Below, piece by piece: positions 51,347-60,652 of a DNA stretch of 64,000 nucleotides. The stretch comes from Lichenicola cladoniae (lineage in GTDB: Bacteria > Pseudomonadota > Alphaproteobacteria > Acetobacterales > Acetobacteraceae), in the NCBI RefSeq assembly GCF_013201075.1, contig NZ_CP053708.1, positions 1,925,501 through 1,989,500 of the forward strand. The letters are read 5' to 3'. Position numbers and translations under genes: made by a program. Position 1 is the stretch's first letter; every line of letters begins with the position of its first letter. The notes beneath the pieces are model-generated. The model saw only the letters and a list, made by a program, of their open reading frames with translations, had not been told where the DNA came from and ran no database searches.

Positions 51347-52807
51347 ATGCACATCATGCGCAAGCTGCTGCACGTCAACCTGTTCGAGATGAACTGCGTC
51401 AGCCACATCATGCACGGGATGTGGGTGCATCCCGACAATAACCGGCACCGGTTCAACGACCTCGATTTCTGGACCGAGACCGCGCAGATCGCCGAACACG
51501 GCACGCTGGATGCGGTTTTCCTCGCCGACGTCATCGGCACCTACGACCGCTTCCGCGACGGTCCGGAAACCGCCCTGCGCGAAGCGATGCAGATCCCGTC
51601 GAACGATCCGCTGCTGGTGATCCCGGCGATGGCGGCGGTGACGTGCCATCTCGGTTTCGGCGCCACCTTTTCCACCACCTACGAACCGCCGTTCGCGTTC
51701 GCGCGGCGCATGTCGACGCTCGACCACCTCACCAAGGGGCGGGTGGGGTGGAACATCGTCACGTCCTATCTGCCCAACGCGGCCCGCAATTTCGGGCATC
51801 CGGACGAGGTGCCGCACGATCATCGCTACGAGATCGCCGACGAATATCTCGACGTGCTCTACAAGCTCTGGGAAGGCTCCTGGGACGACGATGCGGTCGT
51901 CCAGGATCGCGAGCGTCGCATCTACACCGACCCGTCCAAGGTTCGCTACATCGACCATGTCGGGGAGCATTACCAGGTCGCCGGCCCGCATCTGTGCCAG
52001 CCGTCGCCGCAGCGGACGCCGTTGCTGTTCCAGGCCTCCGGGTCCCCGGCCGGGCTCGAGTTCGCGGCGCGCCATGCCGAGGTGCTGTTCATCGGCGGCC
52101 ATACCCAGGACGATGTCCGCCGCAACATCGCCCGCGTTCGCGAGCGGGTGGTGGCGCACGGGCGCAAGCCGGACGCGGTCAGGTTCCTGGTCATGGCCGG
52201 GATCATCGTCGGCCGTACCGACGTGGAGGTAGCGACCAAACTGGAGAGCTATCGCCGCCTGGTCAGCGCCGAGGGCGCACTGGCGCACTCGCTGGCCGCG
52301 GTCGACCTGCCCTCGTTTCCGCATCACCTGCTGATCGGCACGCTGATCGACCAGGGCGTGCCATTGGCGGACACGTTGCTGCGCCGGTTCCGTCGCGAAC
52401 AGACGGTGGGCGAGGCCCTGGCGCAGATGGCCAGCCTGCACGAGGACCGGTTCTTCGTCGCGGGCACGCCGGATGTGATCGCCGACCGGATCGAGATCTG
52501 GCTCGACCAGGACGGCATCGACGGCATCAACCTGCGCCAGTACCTGTCGTTCGAGACGATGCGGGATTTCGTCGAGCTGGTGGTTCCGGAACTGCGCCGT
52601 CGCGGCCGGTACCGCACCTCGTACACCGACGGCGAGACGCTGCGCGAGCGCATGTTCGGGACCGGGCAGCCGCGCCTGCCGGCGGAGCATTTTGGTGCCC
52701 GCTACCGGGACCCCGGCCTGCTCCAGGCTCCCGCCGACCGGTTGCGTTTTGCAGGCCCGGCGACGGCTGATCGGGCAAAACAGCTTGGCACATCCAGTCC
52801 CCCATGA
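51347..52807 (+). CDS. FMN-dependent monooxygenase (LLM class, NtaA/SnaA/DszA type)
   Basis: A 486-residue flavin monooxygenase of the bacterial luciferase family. LDAVFLADVIGTYD, FARRMSTLDHLTKGRVGWNIVTS and LFQASGSPAGLEFAARHAEVLF are conserved stretches of the NtaA/SnaA/DszA branch, which uses FMNH2 from a reductase. The substrate is unknown (candidates: aminopolycarboxylates or organosulfur compounds). No flavin reductase is adjacent, but an FMN reductase gene lies at 62348. Start ATG 51347, with ATG 51356 (MRKLL) alternative. Confidence 0.9.
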   Translation: MHIMRKLLHVNLFEMNCVSHIMHGMWVHPDNNRHRFNDLDFWTETAQIAEHGTLDAVFLADVIGTYDRFRDGPETALREAMQIPSNDPLLVIPAMAAVTCHLGFGATFSTTYEPPFAFARRMSTLDHLTKGRVGWNIVTSYLPNAARNFGHPDEVPHDHRYEIADEYLDVLYKLWEGSWDDDAVVQDRERRIYTDPSKVRYIDHVGEHYQVAGPHLCQPSPQRTPLLFQASGSPAGLEFAARHAEVLFIGGHTQDDVRRNIARVRERVVAHGRKPDAVRFLVMAGIIVGRTDVEVATKLESYRRLVSAEGALAHSLAAVDLPSFPHHLLIGTLIDQGVPLADTLLRRFRREQTVGEALAQMASLHEDRFFVAGTPDVIADRIEIWLDQDGIDGINLRQYLSFETMRDFVELVVPELRRRGRYRTSYTDGETLRERMFGTGQPRLPAEHFGARYRDPGLLQAPADRLRFAGPATADRAKQLGTSSPP

Positions 52808-52868
52808 TAGGGGCGATATCATCTGATTGGATTATCGATCTGCTTTGTTGGATGACGGGACGAGCATC

Positions 52869-53108
52869 ATGACGGCGGGCCAACTCAGGGCGGCCCGCGC
52901 GCTCATAAGGTGGACGGCACAGGAATTGGCCGACGCGTCGAGCGTCGGCGTCGCCACAATTCGGCGTGCGGAGCTGAAGGACGGACCAATCGGAATGACA
53001 GCTCCGAATATCGCGGCTATTAAACGTGCGTTCGGCGAGATGAATGTCGAATTCACCGCCGAGAATGGCCGTGGTGCCGGTGTTCGCCTCGGAAAGACCA
53101 ATTCATGA
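52869..53108 (+). CDS. Small XRE-family helix-turn-helix regulator
   Basis: A 79-residue cytoplasmic DNA-binding protein. The helix-turn-helix is within about residues 6-40 (LRAARALIRWTAQELADASS, then VGVATIRRAE). No second domain, so it is a short Cro/XRE-type regulator. The start is chosen at ATG 52869; it has no strong ribosome-binding site, and the frame is open from 52827. Its stop overlaps the start of the NIPSNAP gene (ATGA), so it probably regulates or is coexpressed with it. Confidence 0.8.
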   Translation: MTAGQLRAARALIRWTAQELADASSVGVATIRRAELKDGPIGMTAPNIAAIKRAFGEMNVEFTAENGRGAGVRLGKTNS

Positions 53109-53431
53109 TCTACGAACAGCGCATCTACCACGCCATGCCGGGCCGCCTGCCGGATATTCTGGCACGCTTCAAGGACGTGACGCTGCCGATCTGGGAGCGC
53201 TATGAAATCCGCCAGGCCGGGTTCTGGACCGTGCTGGTGGGCGAAGACAACCATGACCTCATCTACCTGTTGGCCTGGGAATCGATGGCGGAGCGGGAAC
53301 AGAAATGGACCGTTTTCTCGACCGATCCGGAATGGCTGCAAAAGCGTGCGGACTTCGACCGGAACGGCCCTATCATCAGTTCGGTCAGCAATACATTCCT
53401 GCAACCTACCTCGTTTTCTTCGGTGATCTAG
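53105..53431 (+). CDS. NIPSNAP-family protein
   Basis: A 108-residue single-domain NIPSNAP/dimeric alpha-beta barrel protein: MIYEQRIYHAMPGRLPDILARF, LIYLLAWESMAEREQKW and DPEWL. Such proteins are small cytoplasmic enzymes or binding proteins of poorly known function. It is coupled with the XRE regulator by a four-base overlap. Confidence 0.85.
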   Translation: MIYEQRIYHAMPGRLPDILARFKDVTLPIWERYEIRQAGFWTVLVGEDNHDLIYLLAWESMAEREQKWTVFSTDPEWLQKRADFDRNGPIISSVSNTFLQPTSFSSVI

Positions 53432-53435
53432 ACAC

Positions 53436-53621
53436 ATGAACTACCGGCAAGCGGCTCGCCTCATGATCAACAAGCACGGCCGCAAAGCGAGAAGCTGGGC
53501 CCTCAAGCGTGCAGCCGAACTTCGCGCCATAGACGATGCGGCCACCGCCGCCGTCTGGGTGAAGGTCAGCGACGAAGTCGGGGCCCAGCAGGCCGCCCTG
53601 GATGCCGGCCACACCGACTAG
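53436..53621 (+). CDS. Small conserved-type hypothetical protein
   Basis: A 61-residue protein, helical, with an N-terminal segment (YRQAARLMINKHG) resembling short alphaproteobacterial proteins that begin with a similar ARLMI-HG element. Function unknown. The gene begins four bases after the NIPSNAP stop and its last 20 bases overlap the helicase gene start. Confidence 0.6.
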   Translation: MNYRQAARLMINKHGRKARSWALKRAAELRAIDDAATAAVWVKVSDEVGAQQAALDAGHTD

Positions 53622-55752
53622 CGCGGAGCTCCATCCGGGGCAGGGTGATGATGCCGCGATCCGCCGCGGCGTCCCGGTGACGCGCGACCATCTGGCCTCG
53701 CTGAACGACGACCAGCGCCGCGCCGCCACCGCACCCGCGCCGCAACTGCTGCTGGCCGGAGCCGGCACCGGCAAGACCGAGACGCTGGCCCGCCGGGTGG
53801 CGGACCTGATCCTGAACGGCGGTGAGCAGCCCGACCGGTTGCTGTGCATCACCTTCACCGCGAAGGCGGCCGGCGAGATGCGCCTGCGTCTGGCGAGCGT
53901 CCTGGCACCGGACCAGATGCCGCGCTGGGTCGGCACCTTCCATGCGGCCATGGCGCGATTGCTGATGGAGGATGGCGCCGGCCTGCCCTGCCTGGCCCGC
54001 GGCTTCTCGATCCTGTCGCCGGGCGATGCGCGCAGCCTGCTGATGCAGGTGGCCGGCGTGACTGACATCAAGGATGGCAGCCAGCTGCAGGAAGCGGTCT
54101 CCCTGCTCCGCAACGCCCTCGCCACGACGGAGGGCAAGCGCCCGCGGTCCGCTGCACTGCTCGGATGCGATCCCGAAATACTCGAGCGGGCGACCGCGCT
54201 GGTCCCGGCCTACCGTGCGGCCCTTGCGGATCGCGAGGTCGTCGATTTCGACGACCTGATCGTGCTGCCGGTGCTGGGCATGCGGGCCGATCCGGCGCTT
54301 GCCGATCGTTGGTCCGGGCGCTGGTCGGAGATCCTGGTGGACGAATACCAGGATACCAACCTGGCCCAGCATGCCCTGGTCAGGCTGCTGGCCGGCGACC
54401 GCCGCCGGGTGTTCGCGGTCGGCGACGACCTGCAGGCGATCTATGGATGGCGCGGCGCCGACGTCGCGCACATCCGCAACTTCGCCAGTGACTACCGTAT
54501 GCCGGGAGACCCGCTGCGGCTGGAAATCAACTACCGCTCCTCGCCCACCATCCTTCGCGCCGCCAATGCGGTGGGAGCGAACGATCGCGAGGCGATGCGC
54601 AAGACGCTGCGGCCGGCAGACCCGGCTCGCCCGGCTGGCGTCTCGATCGCAATCCGTGAGGTGGCAACCGCGGAGCAGGAGGGGCGCGGCGCCGTCGGCT
54701 GGGTGCAGGCGCTGCGCAAGGCGCAGGCGGATCTGGCCTGGCGGGACTGCGCGATCCTGGTGCGGGCGGGGTTCGTGTCCGAGCCGATCGTCAAGGCCCT
54801 GCAGGAAGCCGGTATCCCGGTCCGGCTGGTCAGCGAGCGTCAGCCGGACGCGCCGAAGGAAGTGCTGGCGGTGATCGCCTGGCTGCGGCTCGCGATGAGC
54901 CGGAGCATTGGCGAGGGCGAAACCCAGGAGCAATGGCAGGCGGTCGCCGACGACGCGTTCCGCCGATGCTGCGCCTTTCCCGCCCGCGGCATCGGCGGCA
55001 GCCTGTTTCGCCGGCTGCGCGACCATGCGACCGATCGCGGTATCGCCCTGGCCGCGTCGGTCGGTAGCGTCGAGGCGAGCGACGCCGAACGGGACCGGCT
55101 GCTCGCCGTGCTGGCGATCGCCCGCCGCATCGGCGACGCCATCGCCGGGAAGCGGCTCGGTGTCCCGGCGTCGCTGCGACTGGCCGCAGAGTACAGCGGA
55201 ATACAGGATCGGCTGCGGGATGACGGCCAGGGCCGGCTGACCCAGGCCTGGACGGCGTGCCTGCAGGCGGCTGCCGGCGCCGGCAGCGTCCGCTCCTATT
55301 GCGACAGCGCCGGGCTGGACGATGTGCCGGGCGAAACCGAGGTGCCGGATGCGGTGCAGGTGATGACGCTGCATCGCGCCAAGGGGCTCGAATTCGACCA
55401 TGTGCTGCTGGCCGGGCTCGAGGAGGGTGTGTGGCCGAACTGGCAGGCGGAGAAGCGGGACGCGGTGCCGGAAGAGCGCCGGCTGTTCTATGTCGGCATC
55501 ACCCGCGCCCGCCATTCGCTGCGGCTGAGCTGGGTGCGCCAGCGCCGGAGCTGGGATGCCAAGCCGTCACGCTTCCTGGACGAAATTCCGCGTAGTCTGC
55601 TCGAAAGTGCGGCGCCGGCCTTCGCGTCGTCGAAACGTGCGGATCATGGCGCGCCGGCCCGGATGGCGGCGCCACCGACCCAGGCGGAAACGGACCGCCT
55701 GGTCGCCGCTTTCATGGCACGCCGCACGGCCGCATCCGCCGGGCCGCAATAA
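53602..55752 (+). CDS. UvrD/Rep-family ATP-dependent DNA helicase
   Basis: 716 residues, a superfamily 1A helicase. The motifs in order are Walker A GAGTGKTETLA, ITFTAKAAGEM (Ia), VDEYQDTN (II), GDDLQAIYGWRGAD (III), LEINYRSSP (IV), TLHRAKGLEFDHVLLAGL (V) and FYVGITRAR (VI). Length fits Rep/PcrA-like enzymes (about 670-720). It would unwind DNA 3' to 5' during repair or replication restart. Start ATG 53602 overlaps the small upstream gene by 20 bp; later starts would lose nothing essential. Confidence 0.95.
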   Translation: MPATPTSAELHPGQGDDAAIRRGVPVTRDHLASLNDDQRRAATAPAPQLLLAGAGTGKTETLARRVADLILNGGEQPDRLLCITFTAKAAGEMRLRLASVLAPDQMPRWVGTFHAAMARLLMEDGAGLPCLARGFSILSPGDARSLLMQVAGVTDIKDGSQLQEAVSLLRNALATTEGKRPRSAALLGCDPEILERATALVPAYRAALADREVVDFDDLIVLPVLGMRADPALADRWSGRWSEILVDEYQDTNLAQHALVRLLAGDRRRVFAVGDDLQAIYGWRGADVAHIRNFASDYRMPGDPLRLEINYRSSPTILRAANAVGANDREAMRKTLRPADPARPAGVSIAIREVATAEQEGRGAVGWVQALRKAQADLAWRDCAILVRAGFVSEPIVKALQEAGIPVRLVSERQPDAPKEVLAVIAWLRLAMSRSIGEGETQEQWQAVADDAFRRCCAFPARGIGGSLFRRLRDHATDRGIALAASVGSVEASDAERDRLLAVLAIARRIGDAIAGKRLGVPASLRLAAEYSGIQDRLRDDGQGRLTQAWTACLQAAAGAGSVRSYCDSAGLDDVPGETEVPDAVQVMTLHRAKGLEFDHVLLAGLEEGVWPNWQAEKRDAVPEERRLFYVGITRARHSLRLSWVRQRRSWDAKPSRFLDEIPRSLLESAAPAFASSKRADHGAPARMAAPPTQAETDRLVAAFMARRTAASAGPQ

Positions 55753-55772
55753 CCGAACAGGAACCAGAGGCA

Positions 55773-56273
55773 ATGAGCGACCGGGTGCAGATCGACCATG
55801 CGTGCGTCAGCCGGATCGCCGAACGCCTGGTCGAACGACGGCAGACGCTCGCCGTCGCGGAGTCGTCGGCAGGCGGGCTGATCTCCGCGTCCCTGCTGTC
55901 GGTGCCGGGCGCATCGGCATACTTCCTGGGCGGCGGCATCATCTACACCCGCCAGGCCCGCGAGACCCTGCTCGGCATCACCCCGGGCGCGCTGGGTACC
56001 GTGCAGTCGGCAACCGAGGCGATGGCGGTGCTGCAGGCACGAACCATCCGGGACCGGCTCGGCGCGGACTGGGGCCTGGCGGAAACCGGGGCGAGCGGTC
56101 CGGGCGGCAACCGCTACGGCGATGCGGCCGGCCATTGCTGCGTCGGTGTGGTCGGCCCGCGCGAGGCCAGCCGCATCCTGGAAACCGGCTCGCCCGACCG
56201 GGCCGCGAACATGACGCGGTTCGCCAACGCCGCGCTGGCGCTGCTTGACGAGATGCTCGGCGGGACGCCATGA
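55773..56273 (+). CDS. CinA-family (PncC-like) protein
   Basis: A 166-residue single CinA C-terminal domain. The active-site region AESSAGGLISASLLSVPG has ESSAGG in place of the more frequent ESCTGG. NMN deamidases of this family recycle nicotinamide mononucleotide, but the change in the loop means activity is not certain. WGLAETGASGPGGN and GVVGP follow as in the family. The stop overlaps the start of the next gene (ATGA). Confidence 0.85.
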   Translation: MSDRVQIDHACVSRIAERLVERRQTLAVAESSAGGLISASLLSVPGASAYFLGGGIIYTRQARETLLGITPGALGTVQSATEAMAVLQARTIRDRLGADWGLAETGASGPGGNRYGDAAGHCCVGVVGPREASRILETGSPDRAANMTRFANAALALLDEMLGGTP

Positions 56274-56935
56274 CGATGGACGACGACGAGCCCCTTCCCG
56301 AGACCAGCAAGCTGACCCGCTCCAAGCAGCGCTGGGCCGGCGAGGGCAAGTTCCTGACCGGGCAGCCGGCACGCGCGGCCGGCGAGCGCCTGCCGCCGGG
56401 GCAACATCTGGTCCGGGACTGGCCGGTGCTCGATCTCGGCCGCCAGCCCGACATCTCGGCGTCACGATGGCGGCTGACGATCGGCGGCATGGTGGAACGA
56501 CCGGTCGAGCTCGACCTGCCGGGTTTGATGGCGCTCCGGCAGGTCGACATCCGGTTCGACATCCACTGCGTCACCACATGGTCGCGATACGACAACGCAT
56601 GGCAGGGCGTCGATACCGCGGCACTGCTCGATCTGGTGCAGCCGCGCGACGAAGCGCGTTTCCTGATGCTGCACGGTTACGACGGTTATACGACGAACGT
56701 TCCGCTTGCGGATTTTGCAGTTCCGCAAGCGCTGTTCGCACATAGTTGGAACGGCAAGCCGCTCACGCGCGAGCATGGTGGTCCGGTACGGCTGGTGATC
56801 CCACATTTGTATTTCTGGAAAAGTGCAAAGTGGATCAACAGGATCGACTTCATGGGTGCCGACAAGCCCGGCTACTGGGAAGAGAATGGTTATCATCGGC
56901 GCGGCGATCCCTGGGCGGAGGAACGCTATTCCTGA
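56270..56935 (+). CDS. Molybdopterin-dependent sulfite-oxidase-like protein
   Basis: A 221-residue protein of the sulfite oxidase/MsrP fold. DIHCVTTWSRYDNAWQGV contains the cysteine (about C100) that would bind the molybdenum, with HGYDGYTTN and GPVRLVIPHLYFWKSAKW later. No signal peptide or twin-arginine motif is seen, so it appears cytoplasmic. The function is probably reduction or oxidation of a sulfur/nitrogen substrate, unknown here. Translationally coupled to the CinA-like gene. Confidence 0.9.
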   Translation: MTMDDDEPLPETSKLTRSKQRWAGEGKFLTGQPARAAGERLPPGQHLVRDWPVLDLGRQPDISASRWRLTIGGMVERPVELDLPGLMALRQVDIRFDIHCVTTWSRYDNAWQGVDTAALLDLVQPRDEARFLMLHGYDGYTTNVPLADFAVPQALFAHSWNGKPLTREHGGPVRLVIPHLYFWKSAKWINRIDFMGADKPGYWEENGYHRRGDPWAEERYS

Positions 56936-56987
56936 TCCGGTTCACGCCGGTTCCCACTCCTGCCGTCAGGGTCTCGATCGCCGCCTA

Positions 56988-57016
56988 TTGTCAGACAAGA
57001 TGCATGTTCCTAGGCT
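56988..57016 (+). promoter_or_regulatory. Candidate promoter of the second sugar ABC operon
   Basis: TTGTCA (56988-56993) and TAGGCT (57011-57016) with a 17-bp spacer, 64 bp upstream of the binding protein start. No obvious operator repeats. Confidence 0.4.
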
Positions 57017-57079
57017 GACCGCCGTCACGTGACGATGCGTGCACGAACGGGCCACGAGAGTCCGTCCAGGGAGGTCATC

Positions 57080-58144
57080 ATGTCTCGACAGGACAACCAA
57101 CTTTCGAACCGTCGCGCACGTCGTGCCGGAAGCGTAGCGCTTGCCGTGACGGCTGCCATTTTTGCCGCGCCGATGGCCATGGCCGACGACGCGCCGGGAA
57201 GTGCCGTCGTGCAGAACCAGTCGAGTGCGAGCTGCACCAACGCCAGCCCCAGCCGTGCGACGCTGAAGGGCATGGTCGTCGGGTTCTCGCAGTCGGAGAA
57301 CGAACAGAACCCGTTCCGTGCAGCGGAAACCGCTTCGGTGAAAGCCGCCGCAAAGCAGGCGGGTGTCGCGCGGCTGCTCTACACCAACGCCAACGACAGC
57401 CAGGCCAAGCAGGTCGCGGACGTCCAGAGCATGATCTCCCAGGGTGCCAAGGCGATCATCGTGGCGCCGCTGAATGCCACCGGGCTGCAGCCCGCCCTCG
57501 AGCAGGCGGCCGAAAAGAACATCCCGGTGGTGACGATCGATCGCGCCACCGCGGGTACGCCGTGCCGCGACTTCATCACCTTCCTCGGATCCGATTTCAC
57601 CGTGCAGGGCCAGCGCTCCGCCGATGCGATGAACGTGGCGACCGGCGGCAAGGCCAAGATCGTCGAGATCCAGGGTGCCTATGGCAACTCCGTCGAGACC
57701 CAGCGCACCCAGGGCTTCGCCGACCAGCTCAAGAAATACCCGGGCATGGTCCTGGTCGCGGCGCAGACCGGCAACTGGTCGGCGACCGACGCGCAGAAGG
57801 TCATGGAGCAGCTCCTGCTCGCTCATCCCGACATCGACGCGCTCTATTCGCACGCCGACGTCATGACGCTGGGCGCCATGCGGGCGATCCAGCAGGCCGG
57901 CAAGAAGCCGGGAACGGACGTCCGGATCGTGTCGATCGACGGCACCAGGTCGCTGGTGCAGGCGATCGCCGGCGGCAGCGCGCAGGCGGATGTCGAGACC
58001 AATCCGCGGTTCGGACCGCAGGCGTTCGGTACGCTGAAGGCCTGGTTCAACGGCGACAAGGTGGCCCAGGCGATCACCATGAAGGACACGCTCTACACCA
58101 AGGACAACGCATCCGCGGCCCTGTCGAGCGGCTCGACCTACTGA
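57080..58144 (+). CDS. Periplasmic sugar-binding protein (second importer)
   Basis: A 354-residue periplasmic binding protein. The signal peptide is RRARRAGSVALAVTAAIFA with cleavage near AMA-DDAP. The mature part has KGMVVGFSQSENEQNPFRAAE (in pieces), RLLYTNANDSQAKQVADV, IVAPLNATGLQPAL and VTIDRAT, as in Peripla_BP_4 sugar/inositol binding proteins. GGGAGGTC precedes the ATG at 57080. It is the first gene of a four-gene operon: binding protein, ATPase, two permeases. Confidence 0.93.
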   Translation: MSRQDNQLSNRRARRAGSVALAVTAAIFAAPMAMADDAPGSAVVQNQSSASCTNASPSRATLKGMVVGFSQSENEQNPFRAAETASVKAAAKQAGVARLLYTNANDSQAKQVADVQSMISQGAKAIIVAPLNATGLQPALEQAAEKNIPVVTIDRATAGTPCRDFITFLGSDFTVQGQRSADAMNVATGGKAKIVEIQGAYGNSVETQRTQGFADQLKKYPGMVLVAAQTGNWSATDAQKVMEQLLLAHPDIDALYSHADVMTLGAMRAIQQAGKKPGTDVRIVSIDGTRSLVQAIAGGSAQADVETNPRFGPQAFGTLKAWFNGDKVAQAITMKDTLYTKDNASAALSSGSTY

Positions 58145-58154
58145 GAGCGGCGGC

Positions 58155-59696
58155 ATGCTGCTCGAGACGCGAGGCCTGACCAAGTCATTCGGAGCGGTCC
58201 GGGCCTTGCGCGATGTCTCGTTCAGCCTGCGCACAGGCGAAATCCATGGGCTGATGGGTGAGAACGGCGCCGGCAAGTCGACGCTGATCAAGCTGCTGAC
58301 CGGCCTGAACCGGCCGGACAGCGGCAGCATCCTGCTCGATGACCAGCCGGTGACGTTCGACAGCCCGCGCGCGGCCCAGCTTGCCGGGGTCGCGGCGGTC
58401 TACCAGGAGATCAACCTGATCCCCGAGCGGAGCGTCGCCGACAATCTGTTCCTCGGCCGCGAACCGCGACGGTTCGGCGTTCTCGTAGACCGCGCCCGCA
58501 TGATCGACGAGGCCCGTGCGCTGCTGCTGCGCTACCACCTGGATATCGATCCGCGCCGGACGCTGCGCACGCTCGGCCTCGGCCTGCAGCAACTGGTGTC
58601 GATCGCCCGCGTGGTATCGCTCGGCGCCCGCGCCATCATCCTCGACGAGCCGACCTCGGCCCTGTCGGCCGCCGAAGTCGACCTGCTCTACAGCGTCGTC
58701 GAGCAGCTTCGCCGCGACGGCATCGGCCTGATATACGTCAGTCACCGGCTGTCCGAATGCTACCGGCTGTGCGACCGGCTGACCGTGCTCCGCGATGGTG
58801 CGGTGGTGGCGAGTGCGGCGACCGCCGACCTTCCGCGTGGCCAACTGGTCGCCGCCATGCTGGGCCGCGAACAATCGGCCGGACCGGGCCGGACCGGCGG
58901 ATCGGAAGCCGGAAGGAAGGCGGGCCAGGCCGAGGCACCGGCACTCGATGTCGGCGCGCTGTCCTGGCGAAACCGGGTGCGCGACGTCTCGCTGACCGTC
59001 GGGCGCGGCGAGATCGTCGGGCTGGCCGGCCTGCTCGGCTCGGGACGGACCGAGACCTTCAAGGCGATCTACGGCGCCGAGAAACCGGACGCCGGCTCGG
59101 TCGCGGTCGATGGCAGGCGCGTGGCACGCTCGCGCCCGTCGGAGAGCATCCGGCGGGGATTGGCGTTCCTGTCCGAGGATCGCCGCTCGGAGGGCGTGTT
59201 CGCGCAATTGTCGGTGGCCGAGAACCTGACCGCCGCGGTGCTGCCGCGCATATCCCGCTGGGGCATCATTTCCCGGCGGCGGCGCGACGCGCTGGTGGCG
59301 CGCTACGTCCGCGAGCTCGGCATCAAGACCGACGGCTTCGACGTCCCGATCACGTCGCTGTCCGGCGGCAACCAGCAGAAGGTCCTGATCGCGCGGGCTT
59401 TGTGCACCGATCCGCGGATGGTGATGCTCGACGACCCGACCCGCGGCATCGATGTCGGCGCCAAGGCGGAAGTGCACCGTGTCGTGCGCGGCCTGGCGGC
59501 CGAAGGGCTCGGCGTACTGATGACGTCGTCGGAGCTCGAGGAAGTGGTCGAACTGTCGGACCGGCTCGTGGTGCTGGACGAGGGCAGGGTGACCGGCGAG
59601 CTCGAGACCGCCGGCCGGGACAGCGACGATGTGCTGGCGCTGCTCGCCGGTGGCGCGGCTCCAGCCGAAACACCGGCTTCCGGGCACGCTCCATGA
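58155..59696 (+). CDS. Sugar ABC transporter ATPase (RbsA type, second importer)
   Basis: A 513-residue double ATPase. First domain: GENGAGKST (about 35-43), LGLGLQQLVSIARV as a degenerate signature, and IILDEPTSALSAAE. Second domain: [27 protein letters not shown] and VMLDDPTRGIDVGAK, where the catalytic glutamate after Walker B is aspartate (DD). It powers the two permeases encoded next; its stop overlaps the first permease (ATGA). Confidence 0.93.
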   Translation: MLLETRGLTKSFGAVRALRDVSFSLRTGEIHGLMGENGAGKSTLIKLLTGLNRPDSGSILLDDQPVTFDSPRAAQLAGVAAVYQEINLIPERSVADNLFLGREPRRFGVLVDRARMIDEARALLLRYHLDIDPRRTLRTLGLGLQQLVSIARVVSLGARAIILDEPTSALSAAEVDLLYSVVEQLRRDGIGLIYVSHRLSECYRLCDRLTVLRDGAVVASAATADLPRGQLVAAMLGREQSAGPGRTGGSEAGRKAGQAEAPALDVGALSWRNRVRDVSLTVGRGEIVGLAGLLGSGRTETFKAIYGAEKPDAGSVAVDGRRVARSRPSESIRRGLAFLSEDRRSEGVFAQLSVAENLTAAVLPRISRWGIISRRRRDALVARYVRELGIKTDGFDVPITSLSGGNQQKVLIARALCTDPRMVMLDDPTRGIDVGAKAEVHRVVRGLAAEGLGVLMTSSELEEVVELSDRLVVLDEGRVTGELETAGRDSDDVLALLAGGAAPAETPASGHAP

Positions 59697-60652
59697 CGGT
59701 GCCGGCGACACTGGCCGAGCCCCGGCGCTCGTTCGCATTCGGCGACCTGCGCGCGCTGAGCGTCTACATCGCCTTCGCGGCACTCGTGGGCTTCGACCTG
59801 CTCGTCACCCCCGGCTTCCGCAATCCGACCGTGGTGCGCTCGCTGCTGTTCGAGGCCGCGCCGCTGATCCTGATCGCGCTCGGCCAGTCGCTGGCGATCG
59901 GCACGCGCGGCATCGACCTGTCCGTTGGCTCGGTGATGGCGCTGTCGTCCGCGGTGATCGGCCTCACCATCGGCCTCGGCCAGGGCGTGGCGATCGCCGC
60001 CGGGATCGCGGCCGGCCTGCTGTGCGGCATCTTCAACGGATCGCTGGTGGCGCTGCTCCGGATCGCGCCGCTCATCTCCTCGCTGGCGCTGCTGGTGGCG
60101 GCGCGTGGACTGGCGCAGGCGCTGCTCGGCGGTGCGCGCCTCGACCTGCCGTTCGACGGGCCGCTCGCGTCGATCGGCCAGGTGGCGGTGCTCGGGATCC
60201 CGGGTGTGGCGATCGTGTCGCTGGCGATCGCCGGCCTGTTCGCGTTCGTAGTCCGCAGCACCATGCCGGGGCGCTACGCACTGTTCGTCGGCTCCAGCAG
60301 GACCGCGTCGCTGCTCGCCGGCCATCCGGTGCGGGCGACGCTGGCGTTCGTCTATGGGCTGTCCGGATTGCTCGCCGGCCTCGCCGGGGTATTCGCGACG
60401 GCGCGGCTGGGTGCGGCGGACGCCAACTATATCGGCGTGCAGTTCGAGCTCGACGCGATCGCGGCGGCGGTGATCGGCGGCACGCCCCTGTCGGGCGGCC
60501 GCATCTCGACGCTGGGCACCGTGTTCGGGGTGCTGCTGCTGGTGGTGCTGGATGCGTCCTTCATCATGAACAACGTCAATGCGAACTACGCACAGATCCT
60601 GAAGGCGGCGTTCATCGTCGCGGCACTCTATTTGCGTCGGGGGACGGCATGA
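59693..60652 (+). CDS. Sugar ABC transporter permease (RbsC type, first of two)
   Basis: A 319-residue membrane protein of the RbsC family: AIGTRGIDLSVGSVMAL, FELDAIAAAVIGGTPLSGG and GTVFGVLLLVV. Eight or so membrane segments. The ATG at 59693 overlaps the ATPase stop by four bases, and its own stop overlaps the next permease start (ATGA). Two different permeases in the operon suggest a heterodimeric channel. Confidence 0.93.
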   Translation: MTVPATLAEPRRSFAFGDLRALSVYIAFAALVGFDLLVTPGFRNPTVVRSLLFEAAPLILIALGQSLAIGTRGIDLSVGSVMALSSAVIGLTIGLGQGVAIAAGIAAGLLCGIFNGSLVALLRIAPLISSLALLVAARGLAQALLGGARLDLPFDGPLASIGQVAVLGIPGVAIVSLAIAGLFAFVVRSTMPGRYALFVGSSRTASLLAGHPVRATLAFVYGLSGLLAGLAGVFATARLGAADANYIGVQFELDAIAAAVIGGTPLSGGRISTLGTVFGVLLLVVLDASFIMNNVNANYAQILKAAFIVAALYLRRGTA

